A stretch of 64,000 nucleotides of DNA, taken from Ascoidea asiatica (taxonomy: Eukaryota > Ascomycota > Saccharomycetes > Ascoideales > Ascoideaceae). The notes beneath the pieces are model-generated. The model ran no database searches, was not told the origin of the DNA, and was given only the letters and a program-made list of their open reading frames with translations. Position numbers and translations under genes: made by a program. The first letter of the stretch is position 1. Each line of letters opens with the position of its first letter. This document shows, one piece after another, positions 41,873 through 54,086 of this stretch. Where the stretch lies: NCBI GenBank assembly GCA_001600695.1, contig BCKQ01000001.1:313916-377915 (forward strand), read 5' to 3'.

Positions 41873-41958
41873 ATCCGGGAAAAAAAATTAAAACTAATCA
41901 GTTCAACTCAATTTATTATAACCCTTCATTAATTCAATACAGTAATTATTCAATTATC

Positions 41959-44900
41959 ATGAACCATAATAAAGATAATAATAATAATAATAAAAACCAA
42001 AATCAAAATCAAAAAATAGAAATTCTCGAACCCTTAATGCCGCCACCTCCTATTTCATATAATGTTAACTCTAATTTTAATAATCAATCCTCAAATGATG
42101 AAAATGATGTAAAATCAAATAATAACCACCAAATATATCAACAGTATTCTCAAGATAATACGAGCTACGCAAGTAATTTACCCTCAATGAATTCTAATAA
42201 TGTAATATCTGCTCCGAAATATAAAGTATCCTCTTATAATCCAGATCAGTTTTTTAGTCAAAATTCTAATAATGTACCTTCTTCAAATCTAAATATGAAT
42301 CAAAATCAATCTACTTCATATTTCAACCAATCAATCAATCAGTCTAATGCCACTATTTCAACTCCTCCGAATATTGCAAGAGTTAACAATCCTTCCAATC
42401 AACTATATCTGAACCAAAATTCTTTACAGTTCCAGCATACTCCTCATAATTTGTCAACTGTGATTCAAAGCCCTCAAGCAAATCCTCCAAATTCACAATC
42501 TTTAAATACTATGAATTTAATGTCACCTGAAATGCAACAAAACCAAAAAAATCAACAACAACATCAGCAGCAGCAACAACAGCAACAGCAACAGCAACAA
42601 CAACAACAACAACAGCAACAACAACAACAACAACAGCAATATGATTATCTTCAGTCTTTGAAACAAGCTGTTTTTCCAAATAATATTAATCCTTTCCCTT
42701 ATTTTTATGGTCTTCCAAATAATACTATCCCATCAAATATTCCTGCTCAACAATCATACTTATCAAGAAAATATTCAGGAATTGATCCTCAAAGGCAACC
42801 ACAACTAGTGCAGCAGCAGATCATTCAAAGAAATCAACAAGCTCAAATTTCTCAAAACCCTCATCAAATCCCAGTTTCTTTAGTAAACGTCAATTCAATC
42901 CAAAGTCAAGCTCAATCTCAAACACATTTTCAAGCATCACTTGATTCACAGAATCAAACCAAATTTTTACCCCAAAGCTTATCTAATTCTAAAGTTGAAG
43001 AAAAAACTCGAGATCAATCCCAGTCTCAAGTTCAGGCTCAAGCTCAAGCTCAAGATCTTGTTCAGGATCAATCTCAATCTCAATCACAATCACAGTTGCA
43101 ATCTCAATCTCACTTGCAGCCTCAACCTCAACTTCAACCTCAAACTCAACCCCAACTTCAAACCCAACTTCAAACCCAACCCCAAAGTCAATTTAGGAAG
43201 CAGGGACAAAGTCAAAATAAAAGCTCAATACAAACAATGGCTAGCTCTTCAATTAATTCTCTTGCTCAAAAACGTAATATATCCTCTATAAATCCCAATA
43301 CTTCTGTTTCTTATACTAATGAATTGAATAAAGATCAAACTCACGTTTCGACTTCAAATACAAGTCAATCAGATGGTTATTCAAATGCAATTACCCATGA
43401 TCTCGAAAGGCTAAAAAATTTCTCTTTTCATCCTGGTTCTAATTCTGGTAATTTTGCCAATTCATCTCAAAACGATCCTAATGATCCTTATGGAAAATTA
43501 CCTTCATATTCATCAACTGTTTCTAGACCTTCTAATTTATCTATGAGTATAAGGTCTCCTTCTACTTTTTCTTCAATTCCAACTATGAATCAGAAATTTA
43601 GTTTGAATAGCTCTAAAAGCAGTTTTGATATAGTTGATAGTTCTTCTCGAGGTCCCTCTTGGATAGAGCCGCCTACTGGTGTTTCATGCAACTCTTCGTT
43701 TAGTAACTCTGGGCAGGATTATTTTCCAAAGCCATTGATTACACCACTGTCTTTTAATCAGCAACAAGAAAATAAAAAGAGAAATATAAAAGATCCTCAA
43801 AATGCTGTTTCACTAGAATCAGATACTACTCAGAGTAATGATATACATAACCAGAGTTTAGAATCCGCTTCAACAGATAGAACAAGTTCTACAATCTCAA
43901 GAAGTACTACTACCAGTAATTCTAAAAGTAAAAAGTCGGTTACTAAAGTTGAAACTATAATACATGATAATGACCCAGTTCTAAATTTTTATAGAAGGAA
44001 AATTCAAGAGATTAGACCTTTGAAATTGACAAGGTTCACTTCTTTACCAATTAGTATTTTACAAGAGATAGTTAGAAGGTCACCAAAATTAAGTTCAGCT
44101 ATGATATCAAAAGTTGATCCAATAAGTTATATATTTCCGATGATTGAGATGAAAATCGTTCAACCATTATCAGCGGTGCTACTGAATTGGTCAGATGAAT
44201 ATTTGCATAATATCAAAAGAAAATTAATTCTATTTTATTGGAATTTTGATTTATGTAAAGTAGAAACTGAATATGAAAATTTTCACGAGTCTAAAGGAAG
44301 TATCCCAAAACAAGATCAATCAACTGAAGTAATGTTTAAAGCTTATTTGAGTTTAGATTATTTAGAAATACTGCAAGAGGAATATAATTCTTTTTTCAAA
44401 CATTCAGATGAAAATGATCAATCGTCTAGTGAAGATTCAGACACTCAAGCTATTGATTCAGCAAGATTTGCCAAATTCCGCACAATAATTGAATCCAAAC
44501 AACACTGTGTTATAACATGCTTTTATTGGAAACTACTTAAGACATTTTTTCTCACATCAGTCGATTTAATTTATTTATTAGAAAGGATTTCTGGACTAGT
44601 TACAAAAACTTTAGAAACAGATATCAATTCAGCTAAGCAAGCCAAAGATCTTTCCAACTCTGAAATGATTCCCAAATCTTCAAGATCAAAAAATGTTGTA
44701 GAAAGATTTGATGCAAAGGAAAAAAATCGAATAAGGCGAAATTTACAAGCAATAAAAAGTATTACAGTTGGAAGAATCATTAAACCAGGAGGATGCTATT
44801 TCGATACATCGGCTTCAGAAAATACTACTGATACTTCTTCATCTAACTCTTTGAAAAGAAAAAGATCCAATATGAGCGATTCTGACACATCTCCAATGAA

Positions 44901-45111
44901 CGCAGAATCTTCGAGTTTGATAAAAATAAATGATATTGAGGTCTATGAAATTTTCAAAATAATTATGAATTTCAGTGATCCTAGACCAAGAAATATTGAG
45001 AAAAATTTGAAAATTTATAGATGGGATGATTTAAAAGATGCTTTGAGTAAAATTTTGCCAAAATACTGTGTGAACTTTAGTGAATATGAATTCAAAAAGG
45101 AAAATTCATAA
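41959..45111 (+). CDS. Medusa-like (DUF7082-type) developmental regulator, large paralog
   Basis: A 1050-residue putative nuclear regulator. The C-terminal ~300 residues hold the conserved domain: KRKLILFYWNFD, then CVITCFYWKLLKTFFLTSVD and LIYLLERISG, KEKNRIRRNLQAIKSITVGR, and DPRPRNIEKNLKIYRWDDLK near residue 1008. This matches, from memory of the family, the C-terminal domain of filamentous-fungal Medusa (MedA) proteins, which control conidiation and adhesion. The first ~650 residues are disordered, with a Gln tract (about residues 195-222) and Gln-Ser/Gln-Pro/Gln-Leu repeats typical of transcriptional regulators. The frame extends upstream to 41842 only through a TTG, so I start at the first ATG. 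Compared with its paralog it has a ~35-residue insertion between LLERISG and KEKNRIRR. Confidence 0.65.
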   Translation: MNHNKDNNNNNKNQNQNQKIEILEPLMPPPPISYNVNSNFNNQSSNDENDVKSNNNHQIYQQYSQDNTSYASNLPSMNSNNVISAPKYKVSSYNPDQFFSQNSNNVPSSNLNMNQNQSTSYFNQSINQSNATISTPPNIARVNNPSNQLYLNQNSLQFQHTPHNLSTVIQSPQANPPNSQSLNTMNLMSPEMQQNQKNQQQHQQQQQQQQQQQQQQQQQQQQQQQQQYDYLQSLKQAVFPNNINPFPYFYGLPNNTIPSNIPAQQSYLSRKYSGIDPQRQPQLVQQQIIQRNQQAQISQNPHQIPVSLVNVNSIQSQAQSQTHFQASLDSQNQTKFLPQSLSNSKVEEKTRDQSQSQVQAQAQAQDLVQDQSQSQSQSQLQSQSHLQPQPQLQPQTQPQLQTQLQTQPQSQFRKQGQSQNKSSIQTMASSSINSLAQKRNISSINPNTSVSYTNELNKDQTHVSTSNTSQSDGYSNAITHDLERLKNFSFHPGSNSGNFANSSQNDPNDPYGKLPSYSSTVSRPSNLSMSIRSPSTFSSIPTMNQKFSLNSSKSSFDIVDSSSRGPSWIEPPTGVSCNSSFSNSGQDYFPKPLITPLSFNQQQENKKRNIKDPQNAVSLESDTTQSNDIHNQSLESASTDRTSSTISRSTTTSNSKSKKSVTKVETIIHDNDPVLNFYRRKIQEIRPLKLTRFTSLPISILQEIVRRSPKLSSAMISKVDPISYIFPMIEMKIVQPLSAVLLNWSDEYLHNIKRKLILFYWNFDLCKVETEYENFHESKGSIPKQDQSTEVMFKAYLSLDYLEILQEEYNSFFKHSDENDQSSSEDSDTQAIDSARFAKFRTIIESKQHCVITCFYWKLLKTFFLTSVDLIYLLERISGLVTKTLETDINSAKQAKDLSNSEMIPKSSRSKNVVERFDAKEKNRIRRNLQAIKSITVGRIIKPGGCYFDTSASENTTDTSSSNSLKRKRSNMSDSDTSPMNAESSSLIKINDIEVYEIFKIIMNFSDPRPRNIEKNLKIYRWDDLKDALSKILPKYCVNFSEYEFKKENS
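42550..42637 (+). repeat. CAA/CAG polyglutamine tract
   Basis: Nearly uninterrupted Gln codons, mixed CAA and CAG, within the large Medusa-like gene. Confidence 0.9.
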
Positions 45112-48100
45112 CTTTTGTTTTATTTTTGAGTTTGCCGAATACCTTGAATTAAAAAGTTTATAATTGGTGAAACTAAGATGCTTTTTTCTTTTTCAAGACT
45201 TGTACTAATAATTATGAAATAATTTGTTTTTCCAAGGTTTTGAGCTAACAAAATTGTTTATGATTTGAACTAACTTTTAGCGTTCAATTTTTGTTTTTTA
45301 TTTTTGTTTGTTGCTTTTTCTCTTTCTGCTTTTCTAGTTTAAAGACTGTGGGTATATTATTTTGCTTTATTCTGTTTTTTTTTTTTTGATACTTACTAAT
45401 ATTTATTAATACTTATCATTATCTATCAATTTTTTCTGATATTTTCTAATATCTTCTAATATTTTTTAATATTTTTTAATTTTCTTCTAATTTTTTCAAT
45501 AATGTCGTTGTTGATTAGAGTTTAACGATCATTTGGCTAGTGCTTGCTTTTTTTAAATTTTTTTCTTATCAAAGCTGACTATATTATTATAATCACTATG
45601 ATGTTTTCCTTTCTATTTTTTCTTCTGGTGCCTAAAATCTTCTTAATACTTTATAATTTTTTTCACTATTATTCCCTTGGAATCTTGCATTGTTGGTCAT
45701 TCGTTGCTTTTTCTTTGTTTTTTGTAGGTTCTTTCACTTTTTTTGTAATGTTGTTTTTAAACTTTTGTTCAAAACTTAATTCACCTCTAGTTTATTTGTA
45801 GACAAGTGAATAAATCTAATATTGTATTGATTATTTTTTCTCCCCTAGAGTCAGTAAAACCGTATATTCGAATAATTCAATCCAAACTTAAACTAAAGAT
45901 TAACTTTGAAATAAAAGACAGGGGCAACTTTAACAGTATTTTCCTAAGAAAATCTGATGAAAAAAAATTTTCTTAACAAAAGTTGATCTTTCTAATGTTT
46001 AATAGAGTGGATTCTATTTTGTAAGAAAAGAGGTATGTTGAATATGAGACAAAACTTCTTTGGATACACCTTAACAATTGTGTTTGATAGTAGATGATCT
46101 TTCTTTGTTTTAATTTATTGAATAAAATAGGAAAAGAATAAAAATGCTGTTTGGTCATTAGTTAAAAGTCAGCATTAATCGAAATTTATGGATATCCTTT
46201 AAGAGTTTGTTGATGTCAATAAAGAAAAAACTTCATCAAATTTATGATAAAATTTACCTGAATAATATTATTTGGAACAAATTATTTTTTTACTTTATAA
46301 ACCACCTATAAGAAATGTACTTTAATGTAATTTTTATGACATTTTTTTTTCAAAAGCATGAAAGTATGTGCTTTCTGTAAATTACACTTTCAAATAGCGC
46401 TGAGAATAGATCAATTAACTTTGAAAATTCAGTCTATTGTTGCTCATTTTATGTGTTCTTCAAACATAGTTTTCAGATTTATATTAATGTCCTTATATAT
46501 GATTTGCTAACAAGTTCAGATATCACTTTTTTTTAAAAAAAAGTAAAAATATTTCCACTTTAAGGTAAATAAGTTTCAAGTGAATTGAATATAAATTTGT
46601 AGCTATGTTAAATCTATAGCCATTCTCTTATGAGTTTTCCCAATTAGGAAGTGCCTATTTATACAGTATATGCGAATTTAAGGGTTATCGGTAATGAAAA
46701 ATGATCTAGAAAGAGCAGCATATGCACCTTGAAAATGAATATATAATTTTGTAATTCATTGAAGATTATTAGTCTTGGTATTGAAAAAAAACCCGTCACA
46801 ATCCAGTTTTCTATCATATATATAATTCTTTGTTTTAAATTAGAAAATAAATTAGAGATCTGATGTCAATTAAGTCAGTATTTCATATTTAAAGTAAGTT
46901 TTGGAGTGTGTAAATCAACTTTTAATTTAGAATAGATGAATATTTCGAGATTAATTCCTCATTAAGATTTTATTATGGAAGCTAATTTGGTAAAATTGAT
47001 TGAAAATACTGATAAAATTAAATAAAAATAAATGAGGACCATTTATTATTTTAGTTTTTAACTAATAAAAAAGTTTAAGTGATAAGTTAGCAAAACTTTC
47101 CTTAAATCACACACAATAACACAAAAGAGGAAGAATTGAAACGATTAACAAAGTAGTTGAAATAATAATCTTAGCCCTGTTGAAACATTAAATCGATAGC
47201 CTTACATTTAGAAATATGAATTCTTCAAATATAATCAAAATGCTGATATTCTTTACAAACATAAAAGCAAAAGCTTTACTGTCTTTCTATATTTTGAAAA
47301 TTCTAGATGGATTTGAAGATTTCTTATAAAATTGAGAGAATTTAATTATTAAATCTTCATAAGATGTAATATATTCACACCTTTCCCAAATTTTATATTC
47401 ATTATTCTAGTCTAAAATTAACAATGGAGAGTCATTTTCATTTGCTCGATATTTCCTTTAATTTCGTTTTTTAAAAGCTTTCAAATCATTTTCCAATTCT
47501 GTTTTCAATTCATCTGGGTTCTCCTCTAACTTATCTTTTCACAAAGCCAGTGATGTAATCAGATTAATGAATTTTTTTCTGATCTTTTATGGAATACCTT
47601 TAGTGTTTAAAATATGACTAAACAGGCTAAAATTCAACAACATATCATGAATAATTCTCAAATATATTGTATAAATATTGAAAAAACGAAAATCTAAAAC
47701 ATCAGTAAAAAATGAAGAAGCACAGTTAAATTTGACCTATTTATATATAGAAAAATAAATGCAAATATAAATATATATTGACAGCATACTATTTTAGCAA
47801 AATATGTTTGAAGGATTTGACTAGTTTATTGTAATTGGTTTAAAGCTATCAATTGTAATAGTTAGTAATTCATAATGAGTTAAATTCAAAAGTAATTACA
47901 AGTTTTATAAAACTTAAAAGCACTAAAATATCAAATAAGTATAAAATTTTATTTTAATGAGTTTAATTTATCATTTCATTTTTTTTCAATTATATTTGCT
48001 TCTTTTCCAACTAAGATTCCGAATATATATATGGCAATTCAAAGGAATACAGAAATTGTATAACTAAGTTATATATTTCTATTTAAGAAAAATTGTTAAG

Positions 48101-51100
48101 ATAAGTGAAAAGTTAATTTCCAATTTTATCCTATTTGTTTCAGCCTTTTTCAATCATTACTGAAAATTCTTCCTTAACAACGGCAAAAGATAGTAAATCA
48201 TAGAACACAATATTATTATGTTTAAGTTGATTTGATTTGATTTGAATTGAATTTCAGAGTTTGCAATAAAAAATAAATAAGGGAACTGAGAATAGAAGTG
48301 AAAAATGATTGCATTTTAGACAATCACTGATTATTGATGCCTCTTTGTAATTAAGATCTATTCTTTATCAATGTTATGTCAAAGACATCAACCGGCAACT
48401 CAATGAAAAAATGTTTAATTTCGAGCAAACTGCACGTGAGCTTTTAACTAGAAACAAAAATCTCACCGGAATTCAGTGAATCAAATTTTCCCGTAAATCA
48501 TGCACGTCCCGCAAATCAATTAAAGCCCATGAAAAGCCCCGAATGTTATTGTTAATGATGTGGCGCGGGATTTTATAGAGAGTGGCGTCGGTGATTAGCC
48601 TCGTGTCCTAGAATGGTATTTGGCTGTCCAGAATTGCTCAAATTCTGGTTTGTAAGCTATTGCGTTATGGCAACAGAGCAACAGAGTAACAAAGCACTGG
48701 AGTAATAACTATTAGTATTAAATTACAATAAATGATGATTGAATTAAAATTTTAATAAATTAAAATAACATTATAACTATAAAGTTCTTTGAAATTGTAC
48801 GAATTTGAATAAAGTTTATGATGAAAGAATATTTCTAAACTGCAAGTTGTAAATGCTCTGTGTATTCTACATCCATGGCAGCCTTTGATCCTTGTTTACA
48901 GACTTTTTTTGGTCGTTTCAAGTGCAAACATCTCCATATTCTGTTCTGACATTTGTTATAAAATTAGCATTTGCTTCCACCAAAACGTTTTTTTTTTTTT
49001 CTACAGTAATGTTTCTATGGCAATGCTTTCAAAAAAGGTTGTTATTGAGCAATTGAGTTATAACTCATAAAGTTTGCGGACGTTCTTTCCGAGCATAAAC
49101 TGGAGTGTACTGATTTTACGTCGCCAAAAATGCAGGTACCGAATTCTAATAATCGCTTACCTCTATAATGGTATTAATACAAAATTGATAATAGATTCAG
49201 TGGAATATGACTGTAGAGCGACTGTAGAGCTTCAGTTGTGAGAGTAGAATAATATTATCTTGATATTTGTAAAAATAGTACCTAACATAATGCATTTGAT
49301 TATCAATTGTCAATACATTGAACATCAATTAGTGTTTTGTAGAACTTTCTATTTATGAAAATTTTACTTAAACATCAATGTATGTATTTGCTTTATTCTT
49401 TTGCTTTCTCAAGACTTTCAAAAAGATTGTACAAAAGTTTTAGTTCAGGCATTTGCTATGCTAACTTTACAGAAATTACTGAGAGATATTATTCCTTAAT
49501 AATTCAGGAAATAAAAAGAGTGTAATTTGAGAACACTGACAATTTTTTATTGGCTTTGAGTTTTTCTATGTTTACTTTGATCTGAAAAATAATGATAGTT
49601 AAAAATATAATAATAATAATGATACTTCACGAAAATTTTATATTTTGATTCTATCCATTTTTACTTTTCGTTTCTTTATTGATTCTTTCATGGAGTATTT
49701 ATTTGGATGAGAGTTATTTTTCTTATTCTTGATTAAAAATTGTTATTAGTATTTTAAGTATTTATGCATTTCATTACTTTTCTAGAAGTCTTGTTTGATT
49801 TAATTTAGAGCTATTCAAAATCAAGATTAATTAAGAATATTTTATATTCATATTTGAATCTTTAATGAAAACCCGGTAATAGGAACATAAATGATTCCTT
49901 GCTTTCCTTGACTTTGGAACTTAAACTTGAACTTCTTTTGAGATGAATAACAGTTGAATACTTCTCAACGATTTGATTGAAAAGAATAATTATTTCTATT
50001 CATCGTTGATTAAAATTAATGAATTCTCAAATTCAGAAATTATTTAAGTATTTACAATAAAAAATAAATAAATGGGAGTAAATAAAAATGCAAATGAATT
50101 TGTGATTAGACTTGAGCTCGATGAGATGTTGTATTGAGCATACTAAGTATTCAAATAAATGTCAATTAGTATTGAATATTCATTGTTTGATCAATACTGA
50201 AGTCGTACTTGATTCTTACTTTAGGTATAACCACTCAACTGAGGTAAATTTTTCAATACAATTTTGTAGTCAGAAACCTATAAATTAATGAGTGCCAATG
50301 TCCTCTAGCATAATATCTTGTTTTCATACTTATTGTCTTCGAAGAAAGTACAATAAATAATGAGACATATATATTCAAGTCAGGGATTTTAATTTTTTCA
50401 ATTTTGTTTATAATTTTGATTATTTCAGTAATATAAATATCGCTAATAATGTTGATAATGTTGATGATGTTATTAATAAGTAAATCAAATAATTTTTCAC
50501 AAAACTTCAGACATTAACATGGGATAGCCCATAAAGTTCTGAGCTAGTTTAGATTTTGCCCATTTCATTTTCATAGTTCAAAAGAGTATTTTTATTTTTA
50601 TCCAAGATCAATTACGAAACAAAAATCACAATAGATATCAAAATTTTTTCAAAGTAAATAGTGTTTTAAGAAAGAATTAGCAAATTTTTTGGGTCGGCAA
50701 ATTTTAAAAAAAAAAATTGCAAGATTGAAAATATTTGTTACTAGTATCATTTTCTACAATTTCAATTCCAACACTTCTAAAAGTAGATTTACAAATAACT
50801 TTAACTACTTTTCTACTTCTTCAATTGTTTTCTTCAACAATTTTATTGTAAGTCATCAATGCTAATTAGTTTTGAAGAAGATTTTATGGAAAGTTAACAA
50901 ATTTTAAGAAGTTAACTTTAGATCCCGTACGACACACCATAATTCTAGTGCTAGTTTGGTGTACAGTGATTTCCAAAAGTTACAGCTAATGTAATTGTAA
51001 ACTAAGATATAATTTAATAAAATTAACCAATAAAAAACTAAACCCTCTCAGATTTACAGAATTGAAATCACTTACAATTACTTTTAAACCTTCGCATAAA

Positions 51101-52571
51101 GTACGAATTATTACGAATAAATTATGTTTCAACTTTATTAATTAGATTGGAAAAGTTGATAATTTGATTGTCCATTAATGGATGTTGCACGATTTATGAA
51201 ACTTCATACGTTTCTAATAATAATATCTTTTAGACCTTCAAGAACTGAATAAGAGTAGAATTAGAATTGAAATAAAATTGAATGTTATTCTAAAAATCTA
51301 AGCTTTTCAGAGTTTTTTGTTTTTAATCTTCAATTTCCTAGGATGCTATTGTAGGAAGTTGAAATTTAGCAAATCAAAAACTATTATACCCTTTTTTAAC
51401 GTATGATATAAAAGAAAAAATGTAGTGGAAATGAAGCTCGACTAAAATAAAGAAATAGTTGTACATGAATTAAAATTTTATAGAGAATTGATCAACTGTT
51501 CATTCACTTTTAAAAACAATAATCACCTAAAGTTATATTTAACATATATTGACAAGAATGCAGTGATAAATCTTCTAAATGAACTTGTAGAGATTGATTT
51601 GAAAAGGAATTGGCTCACATAATGAGAAAAAAAGAAATCATTTACAAGGATATCAGTGATGGGTATTATACAGTTTGGTTAGGATCAAATTGTAGCTGTT
51701 AATAATAATAATTCAGTTCTTCTTTACAAAAACTATCAAGTAAATCATAGATTTTTTTATGACGCAAATTTTACTTTGGCCCTATTGATCAAGAAATTTT
51801 TGTCTCTGAATTTAAAAAAAAATCAACAAAGATAAGATAGATCTTCACTATTATAAGTAAAGCTAATTTCATAATTTTTTTAAAATAAATGAAAAAAGAT
51901 ATCTGAGGCCTATCAGATTCTTAATCCAAAACGATAAACACCTACAGAATTATTAAAACAATCAATTTTTGACTCCATTTGCCCATATTTTTTTATAATA
52001 TTGTCTAATAAGGGCTAGATTATCTTCTCTATATTCTGCGATTATTAATAAAAAAGAGTCTAGTAATATTACTCGACTTGGGATTGGAAGCTGACATTTT
52101 CAAATTTGGGTGAACTTAACAATATGCAAGGAAGTGAATGAATTCACTTAATCCATTTCATATTTTTAAGTTAGAATCGTTATTAAATTGACTACAAAAT
52201 AATGAACTGAAAGCAAAGAGATTATCAATACAAGTTTAAAATACCATAAAAAAAAAGCTATTGAACATCCTTCAACAAAAATAAGAATATGCATTTATTT
52301 CATATCTATTTTTTTTATAAACAGCACATAAATGAAAATATACTCACAACACGTAAGAAACCAGCCCGCTCATGAATGAAACTAAAAGAAATGAAAGAAA
52401 AATAAAAAAATACTATGAATCAGAGAATCAAAACAAAAAATGCCCAAAGGAAAAATATATAATAAAATTGAAAGACTCAAATAAAATAAGAAATGAATAC
52501 AGAAACGTAGGAACAAGCAGAAGACGCCTGGCTAAGATAAACAAAAAAAATATAATAAATCACTCAAATAT
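45112..52571. other. 7.46-kb gene-free region between convergent Medusa-like paralogs
   Basis: No protein gene, tRNA or known ncRNA can be supported. The left ~700 bp are T-rich 3' UTR-like sequence. A GC-richer island at about 48420-48660 contains CACGTG (48433-48438) and repeated GCGGGA/CCCGC-type words, resembling promoters elsewhere in the window; DNA to 49140 stays somewhat GC-richer, with a 61-codon frame (48885-49070) that I do not trust. The remainder looks like unconstrained AT-rich DNA with single TACTGTATA-type motifs (for example near 46660). Confidence 0.6.
48420..48660. promoter_or_regulatory. GC-richer island with CACGTG, possible hidden promoter
   Basis: Stands out from flanking AT-rich DNA and shares CACGTG with the islands in front of RPN3, EFB1, RPL11 and SNU71. 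It lies mid-way between two convergent genes, where neither needs a promoter. Which strand it would drive is unclear. Confidence 0.35.
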
Positions 52572-54086
52572 CTAAGCAGCAGGAGACTCATTAGAATAAT
52601 CAAAGCAATATTTTCCTAGAACTCTATGTAATGCTTCTTCTAAAAGTTCCCAACGATAAATCTTAAGATCCTTTTCAATATTTCTTGGCTTAGGAGAATT
52701 GAAAGACATGATCAATTTGAAGAATTTATCAAGTTCGAATGGATTTAGATTATTTTTGTTGAAATTTCTCTTAGAGCCTGTGTTTGGTTCAGCTGCAGTT
52801 CCATCATCATTAAGTTTTGGTTTTCCAATTGTTAAACTTTCAAGAGTTTGCAAATTTCTTCTTATTCTATTCTTCTCTTTCATATCAAATGAAAGAATTC
52901 CACTCAATCTCTCTAATAAATAAATTATATCCACAGATGTTACATAATATTCATTTTTGAAATCCCAATAAATGCAAGAAATTATTGGAGAACCTTGTTC
53001 ATATTTCCCGAATTCACTTACTTCAATTGGTTTGAAAGAAACATTTAAATCAGTTCCTGTTGCATACCAATCAAATAATACAAGTCTTCTTCCAAAATTT
53101 TTTTCAACATTTGTCCAAGTTTGTGTCATTGTAAGTAAAGCTTTTCTTACCCTTAAAACAACTGTAGGATAAAGAGGATATACTGAGTTTGATGAAGAAT
53201 AATTGATTTTTCTATGATATTGATCTGCTTTTTCACTATTAATTAAGCCAGTTCTTATTAAATTTGGTTTAAAGTTTTGCTTGAAGAAATTATCAGTTCC
53301 TGAGAATTGATATGCATCAAAGTTATATGACAGATCATGTGAAGAAGTTAATCTTGGTAAACCAGAAGAGATTGCTGAATTTGAGTATAATACAGGATTT
53401 GAAGTAGAAATAACATTTTGAACTCTTCCTGAACTTGTTTGATATAATTGTTGATTATAATTATAGCTTGATAAATTTAGTGAACTTGAAATATTATTTG
53501 AATTTAGACCATTATTAGAAAGCAAAGGTGTACCATAATTATTTTGTTGAGGAATTAAATTATAAGCAGCATTATTAAGAGTATACCCAGATGGAATCTT
53601 GAAATTATTTGAAGTATATGGATTTGTTCCTGGTAATGTTCCCCAATTCGTTTGTTGAGAATTAAAAGATGTGGGTGGATTGGAAGAAAAATTAGCAACA
53701 GCTGCTGAATTATTAGAAGTAGGATCACTTGAAGAACGAATAGTTGGAGAAACTTTATCATTCGAATAACTAATATTTGTAGGACTTTGAGAAAAAACTG
53801 TTGATGCACTATTTGAACTGATTGAACTACCATTGAAATTGCCTGAAGAAGTTCTTGATTTTGGAGTTTCCATATTATTAGAAGGAGTACTATAAGGTAC
53901 ATTTGAGTTGAATTTAGGAAGACCATTTGATGACATACCTAAATTCATTTCCATATTCATATTCATATTGTTATTTGAACCATAAGATATATTTTGTTGA
54001 ATATTAGGATCAGTTGTGTTTTGATAAGGGGAATGAATTTGATTATAATTATTTGTTAATAATTGAGTGGTTTGAAATCCTGACAT
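52572..54086 (-). CDS. Medusa-like (DUF7082-type) developmental regulator, small paralog
   Basis: A 504-residue paralog of the gene ending at 45111, on the opposite strand. The N-terminal ~290 residues are disordered and rich in Asn, Ser, Pro, Thr and Tyr, with a Met/Asn repeat. The conserved domain runs from about residue 300 to the end: KNFGRRLVLFDWYATGTDLN, SPIISCIYWDFKNEYYVTSV, DIIYLLERLSGIL, DMKEKNRIRRNLQTLESLTI, then FFKLIMSFNSPKPRNIEKDL and KIYRWELLEEAL. It has the uninterrupted form of the domain (no insertion after LLERLSG) and resembles the filamentous-fungal Medusa C-terminus more closely than the large paralog does. A DNA-binding or co-regulator role is inferred from the family. 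Confidence 0.7.
   Translation of the reverse strand: MSGFQTTQLLTNNYNQIHSPYQNTTDPNIQQNISYGSNNNMNMNMEMNLGMSSNGLPKFNSNVPYSTPSNNMETPKSRTSSGNFNGSSISSNSASTVFSQSPTNISYSNDKVSPTIRSSSDPTSNNSAAVANFSSNPPTSFNSQQTNWGTLPGTNPYTSNNFKIPSGYTLNNAAYNLIPQQNNYGTPLLSNNGLNSNNISSSLNLSSYNYNQQLYQTSSGRVQNVISTSNPVLYSNSAISSGLPRLTSSHDLSYNFDAYQFSGTDNFFKQNFKPNLIRTGLINSEKADQYHRKINYSSSNSVYPLYPTVVLRVRKALLTMTQTWTNVEKNFGRRLVLFDWYATGTDLNVSFKPIEVSEFGKYEQGSPIISCIYWDFKNEYYVTSVDIIYLLERLSGILSFDMKEKNRIRRNLQTLESLTIGKPKLNDDGTAAEPNTGSKRNFNKNNLNPFELDKFFKLIMSFNSPKPRNIEKDLKIYRWELLEEALHRVLGKYCFDYSNESPAA

Larger units (their letters stand above)
39609..41958 (+). promoter_or_regulatory. Probable very long 5' leader (about 2.25 kb, nearly ATG-free)
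   Basis: Reading every line, I find no ATG on the plus strand from 39609 to 41854. The strand is also strongly G-poor. One five-codon upstream frame (41855-41872) then precedes the main ATG at 41959. Absence of ATG over this length is the mark of a transcribed leader under selection. Includes a 42-bp tandem repeat (40781-40880) and a CGTTATATATAACG palindrome (40996-41009). Confidence 0.6.

Noticed and set aside
41842-41958. N-terminal extension of the large Medusa-like gene starting at 41842
   Set aside because: The first codon there is TTG, and the extension is not rich in the residues typical of the protein. The first in-frame ATG is 41959.
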